Assembly (NCBI GenBank): GCA_045866215.1
Contig: AP035880.1
Span: 1,488,001 to 1,552,000, forward strand
Length of the DNA stretch: 64,000 bases
From: Croceivirga sp009797885
Lineage (GTDB): Bacteria > Bacteroidota > Bacteroidia > Flavobacteriales > Flavobacteriaceae
Direction of reading: 5' to 3'
Position 1 is the first letter of the stretch. Every line of letters starts with the position of its first letter. The notes under the pieces were generated by a model that ran no database searches, was not told the DNA's origin, and was given only the letters and a program-made list of their open reading frames with translations. A program made the translations under genes and the position numbers. Shown here piece by piece: positions 8,756 to 16,033 of the stretch.

Positions 8756-9810
8756 CGCCCGTTTAGGAATTTGTCCCTAAAACGATCAATGTCCATTTCT
8801 GCATTGATTTTGGCACCATTTTCCACATGTCGGAACAGTTGTAATGCGGCGTAGGGGGCAATCAAAACCCCTCGAGATCCAAAGCCGTTCAATGCCAATA
8901 GGTTTTTATGTTTTGGATGCGTACCCACCAATGGTCTTCTATCGGTAACGGTTGGGCGAACGCCCGCAACGTGGTCCACAATCTCAAAATCACATTTTAG
9001 GAACGTCCTTAACTTCTCAAGAAGTTCCTTTTTGGCGTCCGCTGTGGGTGTATTGGTTTTATCCTTCCATTTGTAGGTCGCCCCTATGCGATACAAATCC
9101 TGACCTAGGGGAATAATAAACACAGAAGATTTTATAACACTTTTCTCGCGGAGCAGGGGCGCTTTTATGGTCAATAGTTCCCCTTTGGTCCCATTTAAGG
9201 GAAGATAGTTGAAAAACGGGTTCTTTTTCAATCCAAAGCCTTCTGCAAAAACAATGTTTTTTGCAGTGATTCCCTGGTACTCAATTTTGTCCACACCAAT
9301 GGACATCCGGTCAAAATTGAACTGTTCTTGATACAAAAGGGATTTTTGGGTCAAATAATCGGAATATGCCTTAATAAGCTTAGCAGTATCGATCCTACCG
9401 GTATTTTTTACTTCGCCCATACCATGGGGCGCATCAATATGGGCATTGTTGTTCCCAACAATTGTAGTCGCCAAAAAAGGGTTTAAGCTTATTTTATCCG
9501 CAGCTTCAAACCAGAGATTTTGTTCTTCTATGGAAGCAAACCTGCGATATACGGGTACTTTATAATCCAGCTTGAGGTCGAGCTTTTCCTCCAGGTTTGC
9601 GTAAAAGGGTAACGCCAGATCCATCTGTTCGGCAGCATTCCAGGCCAAAGTAAAGCGCTTTAGGATCACCGGGTTATAAAGTCCCCCTGCCACTAGGGAG
9701 GCCCGCTCGGAATCATCCGAAACAACAACAAAGGATTTCCCATTTTCCTCCAATAACCGACAAAAGGAAATTCCGGCCAAACCCAGACCTACTATTACAT
9801 AATCCAGCAT
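8752..9810 (-). CDS. FAD-dependent oxidoreductase, DAO (glycine oxidase-like) family
   Basis: A 352-residue flavoprotein of the D-amino-acid oxidase family. The chosen ATG at 9810 puts the dinucleotide-binding motif right at the N-terminus (YVIVGLGLAGISF, a GxGxxG pattern). An in-frame extension to 9882 adds a tail without family resemblance and would contain the promoter box. The C-terminal block GVRPTVTDRRPLVG followed by NGFGSRGVLIAP is the usual FAD-contacting end of DAO enzymes, similar to the C-terminal domain of MnmC and to ThiO. The actual substrate amine cannot be told from sequence. Monocistronic, tail to tail with the DUF983 gene with a 4-base overlap of stop codons. Confidence 0.85.
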   Translation of the reverse strand: MLDYVIVGLGLAGISFCRLLEENGKSFVVVSDDSERASLVAGGLYNPVILKRFTLAWNAAEQMDLALPFYANLEEKLDLKLDYKVPVYRRFASIEEQNLWFEAADKISLNPFLATTIVGNNNAHIDAPHGMGEVKNTGRIDTAKLIKAYSDYLTQKSLLYQEQFNFDRMSIGVDKIEYQGITAKNIVFAEGFGLKKNPFFNYLPLNGTKGELLTIKAPLLREKSVIKSSVFIIPLGQDLYRIGATYKWKDKTNTPTADAKKELLEKLRTFLKCDFEIVDHVAGVRPTVTDRRPLVGTHPKHKNLLALNGFGSRGVLIAPYAALQLFRHVENGAKINAEMDIDRFRDKFLNGR

Positions 9811-9814
9811 GGGG

Positions 9815-9845
9815 CAAAAGTAGAAACTCAAATTATCATTTCGAA
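9815..9845 (-). promoter_or_regulatory. Promoter of the FAD oxidoreductase, nearly abutting its start codon
   Basis: Minus-strand TACTTTTG (9822-9815) matches TAnnTTTG exactly; TTCG (9845-9842), one base off TTTG, lies 19 bases upstream of it. Only four bases separate the box from the ATG at 9810, so transcription would start at or inside the start codon, implying a leaderless mRNA. Confidence 0.5.
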
Positions 9846-9950
9846 CATACACGGGAAGTCTAATCGCAATTTTCCTGCCCATAAGACAAATTTGGATGCT
9901 CCAACAATGCCGGTATCCTTAAAAAACAAACAGCATAGGGGGTAATACAA

Positions 9951-9978
9951 AAACGTCCTGAATTTCTTCAGGACGTTT
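9951..9978 (-). terminator. Hairpin terminator after gldN
   Basis: AAACGTCCTGA (9951-9961) and TCAGGACGTTT (9968-9978) form a perfect 11-base stem with a six-base loop. On the minus strand it continues with a short T run. It lies about 105 bases past the gldN stop and before the FAD gene promoter. A second, weaker dyad (CAACTTTG 10043-10050 with CAAAGTTG 10071-10078) lies closer to gldN. Confidence 0.65.
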
Positions 9979-10085
9979 GTTTGTAATGAATTGGAAATTA
10001 TTCTAGTGGGATTCCGAAATAAATTCGGGATACTTCAACCGTCAACTTTGATTTCCTGTCTTACGGTTTTCAAAGTTGGGTTTCC

Positions 10086-10988
10086 TTAGTATGCCCACAT
10101 ATCTTGTTCCCTATCCCGGACACTTTCCTTAATTCGGTTGGCCTCCAAAAGTTGGAACAAGGCATTGTCAAAAATGTAATCATTGATTTCACGGTCTCCG
10201 TGAACATTATCCTCTTTATAGATGACTCCATTGAATCGTCTTGCATTCAACAACATATCAAAGGAAATGGGCTGTGCCGAATTCCTGTTGTTAAAGACCT
10301 TGGAAGCATGTAGAATCTTCCTGGCACTTGGGTACCATACCCAGAACAATTCTACCTTGTTTTCACCGGGATCGACAGATTCGTCATCAATAAAGTTTAC
10401 GTCTGGTGCTACCGGGGCTATGCCCAGCAAACGATATTTCAATTCCCCTTGACGTTTATCAAAATACCAGATACCCTTAATACGGTACTCCTCAATATCA
10501 GCTGCCGTAATATCCCTTTTATTGATGAATTCTTCAGAGATTTGCTCACCGGCATTCAATTGTTCGTACCCTAAATCCGTTGTATCCACTTTTTGTAACG
10601 TGGCCGTAAGGTCACCAAATTTTCGTTTTTCAGTGAAATAAGAATCGGTGTACACATCGGTCAATTTCCCATTCTGGATGTTCTTCATCAACACATGGTA
10701 CAATGACCTCCGGTCTTTCCCAATACCTATGGTATCCGTAGGATAATATAGTGGGAAGTTTACACGCTCATCCAGATCAATGGTTTCCCAGATCGTCTTG
10801 GACCATAGGATGTCCCTATCATCCACATAGCCGTACTCCAATGGTTCATCATCATCGGCAGCTATTTGCGCTTCGGTCTTTTTCCCAACATCTTCCGGCT
10901 TTTTGGCATTTAAAATATTTGCCTGTGCCATTATGGAGATTGGTAAAAAACCAAGTGCTACAATTACAATTACATTTTTCCAATTCAT
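10086..10988 (-). CDS. gldN: Gliding motility / type IX secretion protein GldN
   Basis: Periplasmic component of the type IX secretion system (PorN in Porphyromonas). In this family GldN forms a large ring with the lipoprotein GldK under the outer membrane. The protein has 300 residues, the usual size, with a signal peptide ending near SIMAQA. The conserved core is recognisable in DDRDILWSKTIWETIDLDER and in the central block KGIWYFDKRQGELKYRLLGI, followed by LFWVWYPSARKIL. It is the last gene of gldK-gldL-gldM-gldN, ten bases after gldM, and a hairpin follows it. Identification rests on both sequence and the diagnostic gene order. Confidence 0.96.
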   Translation of the reverse strand: MNWKNVIVIVALGFLPISIMAQANILNAKKPEDVGKKTEAQIAADDDEPLEYGYVDDRDILWSKTIWETIDLDERVNFPLYYPTDTIGIGKDRRSLYHVLMKNIQNGKLTDVYTDSYFTEKRKFGDLTATLQKVDTTDLGYEQLNAGEQISEEFINKRDITAADIEEYRIKGIWYFDKRQGELKYRLLGIAPVAPDVNFIDDESVDPGENKVELFWVWYPSARKILHASKVFNNRNSAQPISFDMLLNARRFNGVIYKEDNVHGDREINDYIFDNALFQLLEANRIKESVRDREQDMWAY

Positions 10989-10998
10989 AATGCTATTC

Positions 10999-12579
10999 TT
11001 AGTTTGTCAATTCAACTACAACAGGAGACACTTTCTTCAACTTGTAGCTCTTGTTGTTTGTGATATACGCCTTGATGTCAAAGATTTGAACGGCGTCACC
11101 ACGTTTTGCCCTTTTCAAGGCAGACTTGGCCCTGGCATCCAACTTACTGCCATTAACATTGACGGTAGGTTGACCCGGTACTTTGAACTTAAATCCACTT
11201 ACCGCGAGATTTAAATCAAAATCAAAGTCTTCCAACATGGAACCGATAGTGGCAATTTCCAAGTTTCTCCTTGGCATTTTGACGCTACCCGCCTCTCCAC
11301 GGATCGTACCCGCAGGTCTAGGAATATCCTTGATACGGAAGGTGGCAGGAGTGTTTATGCGCTGCCCGTCCGGTAGCACACCGGATGCATTGATGGTAAC
11401 TTCACGTCCTGTCCCAGGGTTCATGATGTATCTACTTCCACTTACAGATCTTAATCCAGGTGCTGAAGCTGATACTTTATTATCAGGAATACCAGGAATG
11501 GAAATGGTCATAGGATTGGCCACACCACGATACACTACATTCATTTTGTCAGCGGAAATAACGGCTGCATTTGGTTTATTGATCGTTGGAAACTTATTGT
11601 CCACATCAACTTCTATTTCCTTACCATCTTGCATGAAATACAAGGTACCTGCAATTTGATGGTCTCCAGCACCGCCAGCACTGATTAGCATCTGTACGCC
11701 TCCAGCTTCCAAACGATAATCCCTTCCTTCCGTCAACTTTCTGCCGTCCAAAGTCAGTTCGGCCTTAACGGGTGTGGAATTCTTATCGGTTTTGCTAATG
11801 ATGATCTTGCCATCGTATTTCTCCCCACTATAAAATGCAGACTTGGATGCATGTAAGGAGGTGGCAAAATTCTTTAATGATACCGCAGCGGTCAAGTTAC
11901 CTTCCAATAGCCCTTTCAATACCTCTTGCTCCGTAGCTTTGATATCGGCCTGCAATTGGGTAATCTTGGTCAGGGAGGCTACCAAGGGGAAGCCTTCAAA
12001 ATGGTAATTGATCCACTCTTGACGGGTACCATCACGCTTCTCCACTTTTCCATCATTTTTCTTGCCATCTCCTGTGGCAAAACGTGTCATAACGGACGCT
12101 TTGATCTCCTCAAATTTCCCTTCTGGAAGTTCAGCAACTACCCCTTCACGATAGTTGTTGATCATATCCAGGAACCTTTGTCCTTCAGTTTTCAAGTTAT
12201 CTCCCTTGAAGAACAGATTATCCAGGTAGTCCGATTTATCCATGACCACATAGTCCTTTGGATCTTCCAAATCCGCGGTCATTCCTTTTTTCAATCCTTC
12301 CAAATAGTTGTAATATTTGGTGGAGAGTTCCTTGACTTCCTGTGCATTTTTGTACAGAGCCCCATATTCTGCTTCATTTTCAGAAGCTTTGGTGGCCAAG
12401 TTTTCAAAAAATGCCAGGTTGTTTTCGTCCGTTTTGGCGTTGGACTCTTCCAACTTTTCGTTCATAAGACCAAAAGCGGCAAGAACCTCCTTACTCATAT
12501 TTAAAGCCAACATCGCGATGAAGATCAAGTACATAAGATTGATCATCTTTTGACGTGGTGTCTGTTTTCCTGATGCCAT
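10999..12579 (-). CDS. gldM: Gliding motility / type IX secretion motor protein GldM
   Basis: Inner-membrane protein that, with GldL, forms the proton-driven rotary motor powering type IX secretion and gliding. It has 526 residues. A short cytoplasmic start (MASGKQTPRQK) is followed by one transmembrane helix, MINLMYLIFIAMLALNMSK, which sits inside the GldL pentamer in known structures. The rest is periplasmic: a helical first domain (to about residue 220) followed by beta-rich domains, including the repeated-looking VVYRGVANPMTISIPGIPDN segment, that reach the GldK/GldN ring. It lies between gldL (55 bases upstream) and gldN (10 bases downstream). Confidence 0.97.
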   Translation of the reverse strand: MASGKQTPRQKMINLMYLIFIAMLALNMSKEVLAAFGLMNEKLEESNAKTDENNLAFFENLATKASENEAEYGALYKNAQEVKELSTKYYNYLEGLKKGMTADLEDPKDYVVMDKSDYLDNLFFKGDNLKTEGQRFLDMINNYREGVVAELPEGKFEEIKASVMTRFATGDGKKNDGKVEKRDGTRQEWINYHFEGFPLVASLTKITQLQADIKATEQEVLKGLLEGNLTAAVSLKNFATSLHASKSAFYSGEKYDGKIIISKTDKNSTPVKAELTLDGRKLTEGRDYRLEAGGVQMLISAGGAGDHQIAGTLYFMQDGKEIEVDVDNKFPTINKPNAAVISADKMNVVYRGVANPMTISIPGIPDNKVSASAPGLRSVSGSRYIMNPGTGREVTINASGVLPDGQRINTPATFRIKDIPRPAGTIRGEAGSVKMPRRNLEIATIGSMLEDFDFDLNLAVSGFKFKVPGQPTVNVNGSKLDARAKSALKRAKRGDAVQIFDIKAYITNNKSYKLKKVSPVVVELTN

Positions 12580-12634
12580 TTTACTAATTAGATTTAATTA
12601 AATGTGATTAACGTTTGGTTTGTTTGGGGCCTAA

Positions 12635-13285
12635 TTAGTTTTTAGCCATCGCAGATAGCATACCGCCATATACTCCGTTCAAGGAAGATAGGTTGGTTGC
12701 CAAAGATTCCATTTGCTCTTTAAGGGCACCTGCATTCTGTACCACTTCTTCGTTAATGGACGCCTGACGGCTAGCACTCTCCAATTGTACTTTGTACAAG
12801 CTGTTCAATGATTCCATTTGGGCGGCGGCATGGGACAACTCTTCAGAGTATTTTTGGGTATTTTGGATTGCATCCGTAGTAGGGGCAATGTCTTTGGCCG
12901 CTCCCTCAAAACTTCTGATACTTTCACCCAAGCTGCTGAACAATTGGGAATCGATATTTGCTTCTTTCAACATCTCGTCCAATTTTCTGGAAAGCAATCC
13001 TTCAGCTTCTTTTGCTTGTTTCGCATCATTTTTGTTCCCTTTGGATTGACCATTGGACAATTCTGGGTATACCAAAGACCAATCGTATTCGTCATCCACA
13101 GGTTCAAATGCTGATATTGCAAAAATCAATGCTTCCGTAATAAGCCCTATTGCAAGAAGAAGTCCACCGTTAAGTGGTCCGAATTCCCAGTGAAGGATTT
13201 TAAACAATGCACCAATGATCACCACCGATGCGCCCAGCCCGTAGGCCATGTTAAATAGTTTTTTTGTTGATTTTGACTGTGCCAT
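12635..13285 (-). CDS. gldL: Gliding motility / type IX secretion motor protein GldL
   Basis: Inner-membrane partner of GldM in the T9SS motor, 216 residues. Two transmembrane helices occupy residues 12-31 (MAYGLGASVVIIGALFKILH) and 39-60. The second contains Glu51 in GLITEALIF; the equivalent glutamate (Glu49 in Flavobacterium johnsoniae) is essential for proton flow. Lys29, His32 and Glu61, also noted in the family, are present. The remaining 150 residues are cytoplasmic and helical with coiled-coil character (around EELSHAAAQMESLNSLYKVQ). Encoded between gldK and gldM. All key motor residues appear intact, so the system is probably functional. Confidence 0.97.
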   Translation of the reverse strand: MAQSKSTKKLFNMAYGLGASVVIIGALFKILHWEFGPLNGGLLLAIGLITEALIFAISAFEPVDDEYDWSLVYPELSNGQSKGNKNDAKQAKEAEGLLSRKLDEMLKEANIDSQLFSSLGESIRSFEGAAKDIAPTTDAIQNTQKYSEELSHAAAQMESLNSLYKVQLESASRQASINEEVVQNAGALKEQMESLATNLSSLNGVYGGMLSAMAKN

Positions 13286-13363
13286 AATTTCAGTTTTAAT
13301 TAAGTATATAAATAAGAATTGGTTACTTGATTCGTAATTAAATTCCTGTTATTCTTCAATATC

Positions 13364-14743
13364 TTACAATCCGTTGTTCCTTCGGGTAGAATCTTCTTCA
13401 CCCATATAGTCCTGCACCGTTCTAAAGCCAATATAGCTCCGGGCAGAATCTTGATATTCATAATCCCTTGTGCTTACTTGCAAGAAGTAGGCCACATCTT
13501 TCCACGATCCCCCACGGATTACTTTTCTCTTATTTTGACCGGAACCGGCATTTGGGTTCATGGTGGATACATAATCGTAGGCTCCTGGATCATAGCTGGA
13601 ATTGGTCCATTCCGCTACATTCCCTGCCATGTTGTAAAGGTTGAACTCATTGGGCTCATACGACTTTGCCTCTACCGTGTACAGTGCAGCATCTGCAGCA
13701 TAATCCCCACGTTGCGGTTTAAAGTTGGCCATAAAACAACCCGTATCACTAATCACATAAGGTCCTCCCCATGGATAGGTCCCTCCTTCAATACCACCCC
13801 TCGCGGCGTATTCCCATTCGGCTTCGGTAGGGAGCCTGAATTGGTTTACAAATTGTCTGCCACGACTTTTCTGGTCATCGTTTTTGAATTTGGTCCTCCA
13901 ATGACAGAAGGCCTTGGCTTGTTGCCAGTTTACGCCCACCACTGGATAATCACTATAGGCATCATGCCAGAAATAGTCATTGTGCATGGGTTCATTGTAA
14001 GAGTACTCAAAGTCGCGAATCCATACCGTGGTATCGGGGTAGATCGCCAACTGTTCGGACTTAATAAAATCACTGCGCTTGCCGGATTTGGCCCGGGCAG
14101 CAGCTTCTATATCCATCCAATTGTATTTGTACTTCAATTGTTTCACATCAATTGTTCGCTGACCATTGTAGGTCTCCTCTTCTGCCAGATACAACGAATC
14201 CATTACCTCTGCGTAGAATTCGTCCGGATAATCATTGGTATCCCAGATAAGGTCGACATCCTTGTTTAGCGCATAACCTTCATAAGGATCATCTCCAAAA
14301 CCTAGGTAATTATCAATCTTATACTTCTCCCAAACGGACAATCTGGTCGTATCCGCACTTTTAAAAGCAAACTCTCCAATAGTGTCATCATCCTCGGGAC
14401 CAAGGCCCAACTCATCGGACAGAATGGCCAATTTGGTCCGGGCAACCGAATCCTTTACCCATTCCACAAACTGTCGATATTCACTATTGGTGATTTCCGT
14501 ATCGTCCATATAAAAGGAACGTACTGTAACGGTCCTGGTAGGAGCGTTCAAAATTTTTGCCTGATCCTCATCGGCCTTACCCATAACAAAGGAACCTCGA
14601 GGAATCAATTCCATTCCATATGGCTTCTCGGGATACCATTTTTTCCCTCTCACACCAACCAATTCACCTTTTGACCTTGATTTTGAGCCACAACTAGTGA
14701 GCAAAAACACAAGTGCTAGAGATGATAAAAATAGCTTTCTCAT
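13364..14743 (-). CDS. gldK: Gliding motility / type IX secretion lipoprotein GldK
   Basis: Outer-membrane lipoprotein that forms the periplasmic T9SS ring with GldN. The signal peptide ends in the lipobox LTSC with Cys18 as lipidation site. The body is a formylglycine-generating-enzyme/sulfatase-modifying-factor fold: it begins at YGMELIPRGSFVMGKA and ends with the diagnostic block NVAEWTNSSYD, then RKVIRGGSWKD and YIGFRTVQDY. GldK is not thought to be catalytic. At 459 residues it is of normal length. First gene of the gld cluster; an arginase-fold protein gene lies 118 bases upstream on the same strand. Confidence 0.96.
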   Translation of the reverse strand: MRKLFLSSLALVFLLTSCGSKSRSKGELVGVRGKKWYPEKPYGMELIPRGSFVMGKADEDQAKILNAPTRTVTVRSFYMDDTEITNSEYRQFVEWVKDSVARTKLAILSDELGLGPEDDDTIGEFAFKSADTTRLSVWEKYKIDNYLGFGDDPYEGYALNKDVDLIWDTNDYPDEFYAEVMDSLYLAEEETYNGQRTIDVKQLKYKYNWMDIEAAARAKSGKRSDFIKSEQLAIYPDTTVWIRDFEYSYNEPMHNDYFWHDAYSDYPVVGVNWQQAKAFCHWRTKFKNDDQKSRGRQFVNQFRLPTEAEWEYAARGGIEGGTYPWGGPYVISDTGCFMANFKPQRGDYAADAALYTVEAKSYEPNEFNLYNMAGNVAEWTNSSYDPGAYDYVSTMNPNAGSGQNKRKVIRGGSWKDVAYFLQVSTRDYEYQDSARSYIGFRTVQDYMGEEDSTRRNNGL

Positions 14744-14848
14744 ACTTTAGGTTAAATTTTCGATTTAAGATTGTAAACTGTGCAACACAATTTCATATTC
14801 ACAAAACTTCAAATTGAGCAAATTATTGTGCCGATACGGTTTATGTAC

Positions 14849-14856
14849 CAAAAATA
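14849..14856 (-). promoter_or_regulatory. Possible -7 box for the gldKLMN operon
   Basis: Minus-strand TATTTTTG matches TAnnTTTG, 106 bases before the gldK ATG and just past the stop of the upstream gene. No -33 element at the normal spacing; the operon may instead be read through from topA. Confidence 0.3.
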
Positions 14857-14861
14857 TTTGT

Positions 14862-16019
14862 TCAGTTCAAGCCTTTCTTATAGGCTTTAAGCCAGCGCTC
14901 TGGAATATTTTGGTTGCAAGCATCCAAATAGTCCTGTTGAGTGCATGGTAATAACGCAACTGAATTATTTTTAGTATGCTCCGGTAAAATGGAGGGAACT
15001 TCAACCCACCAACGTTCTGTGATATGGCTTTTGAAGAACACCAATTCCTCTGAATCCGTGGGAACGGTAAATTTGGTAAAGTCCTCGTCGTTGGAGCTGG
15101 GCAGTTCTTTTATCCTAAAGCTCAACCCTTCAATAAAGTACCAAATTATTTGGGCCACAAGCCGAAAGGACAACAGCGTGTTTTCCATTTCATAGATCCC
15201 AAAGGCGCTCACCTTTTCACTTATTCCCGCATATCTGGAGATGCCGCATATTTCCCTACCGTCAAATCCATTGGGGGAAAAGTTTGCCGTTACCCCCATT
15301 TCACTTGCTTTTACAGCACGCAAATCCAAACTTACCAGATGGGCATTCCTTAAAATAGGTTCGGCCAGCGTAATATCGGAAACAATATCACCCAATCTAT
15401 AGGCATCAAAGAACAGGCGTTCCATAAGATCGATCTCTTCCTGGGCATTGAAATAGCTTTGATAGCCCAGATTGGAAAAATTATACAGGTTGTTGGGTTT
15501 GTCCGTGATGATCTTGCTCATGTAGGATTCCGAGGAAATCAACTCATCGTCCTCCCCAAAGTCGAACCTGCTATCAATGGATACCAAATTGATCATATCC
15601 TTAATGCCATCAAATGCCCTGTAGGTTGGAAAAGTGACATCTTGGGTGGCACCGATGACTATCGGAATTATTTTTTCCTCAAGAAGGCCGGACATGATCT
15701 GATTGACCACAAAGTACGTGTCCTCAACGGTATTTCCCTCTTCCACATCACCAATATCAATGATCGTAGAATTCCAATTGCCCATCATTAAGCGGTACAG
15801 TTCGATCCGCAGGGAATCCATGTCCAATTTTTCCTGTCTTTTCTCAAATGCGTTCCTGGATTCCAAAACGCCAAAAATTGCCACCGTGGCATTGGCGAAT
15901 ACGGGCAGGCCCTTTTTTTCAGTATGCTTGTGAATACTTTTTCCCAGTGCCTGCGGAGGGAGAAATTCTGAAAAGGCCAAAACCTTTTCACTTATTGGCA
16001 CTAAAAAATCAAATGCCAT
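14862..16019 (-). CDS. Arginase/formimidoylglutamase-fold protein with degenerate metal site
   Basis: A 385-residue protein that databases would label formimidoylglutamase or arginase family. The fold-level landmarks are there, but the manganese-binding motifs are not. The first motif (normally GGxH) reads GATQD at 123-127; the second (normally DAHxD) reads DSRFD at 149-153; the third (normally SxDxD) reads SLDLR at 230-234. Three of the usual ligands (two His, one Asp) are replaced by Gln, Arg and Arg. It is therefore unlikely to be a ureohydrolase. It sits between topA (15 bases upstream) and gldK, suggesting a role linked to the type IX machinery or simply positional inheritance. Function unknown. 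Confidence 0.75.
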   Translation of the reverse strand: MAFDFLVPISEKVLAFSEFLPPQALGKSIHKHTEKKGLPVFANATVAIFGVLESRNAFEKRQEKLDMDSLRIELYRLMMGNWNSTIIDIGDVEEGNTVEDTYFVVNQIMSGLLEEKIIPIVIGATQDVTFPTYRAFDGIKDMINLVSIDSRFDFGEDDELISSESYMSKIITDKPNNLYNFSNLGYQSYFNAQEEIDLMERLFFDAYRLGDIVSDITLAEPILRNAHLVSLDLRAVKASEMGVTANFSPNGFDGREICGISRYAGISEKVSAFGIYEMENTLLSFRLVAQIIWYFIEGLSFRIKELPSSNDEDFTKFTVPTDSEELVFFKSHITERWWVEVPSILPEHTKNNSVALLPCTQQDYLDACNQNIPERWLKAYKKGLN

Positions 16020-16033
16020 AATTATGGGTGTTA

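Noticed and set aside
11183..12504. Long open frames antisense to gldM
   Set aside because: They lie fully inside gldM, have biased composition from the opposite strand and no recognisable domain.
13451..14269. A 272-codon antisense frame over gldK
   Set aside because: Its protein is rich in odd residue runs with no domain and mirrors a confident gene; shadow frame.
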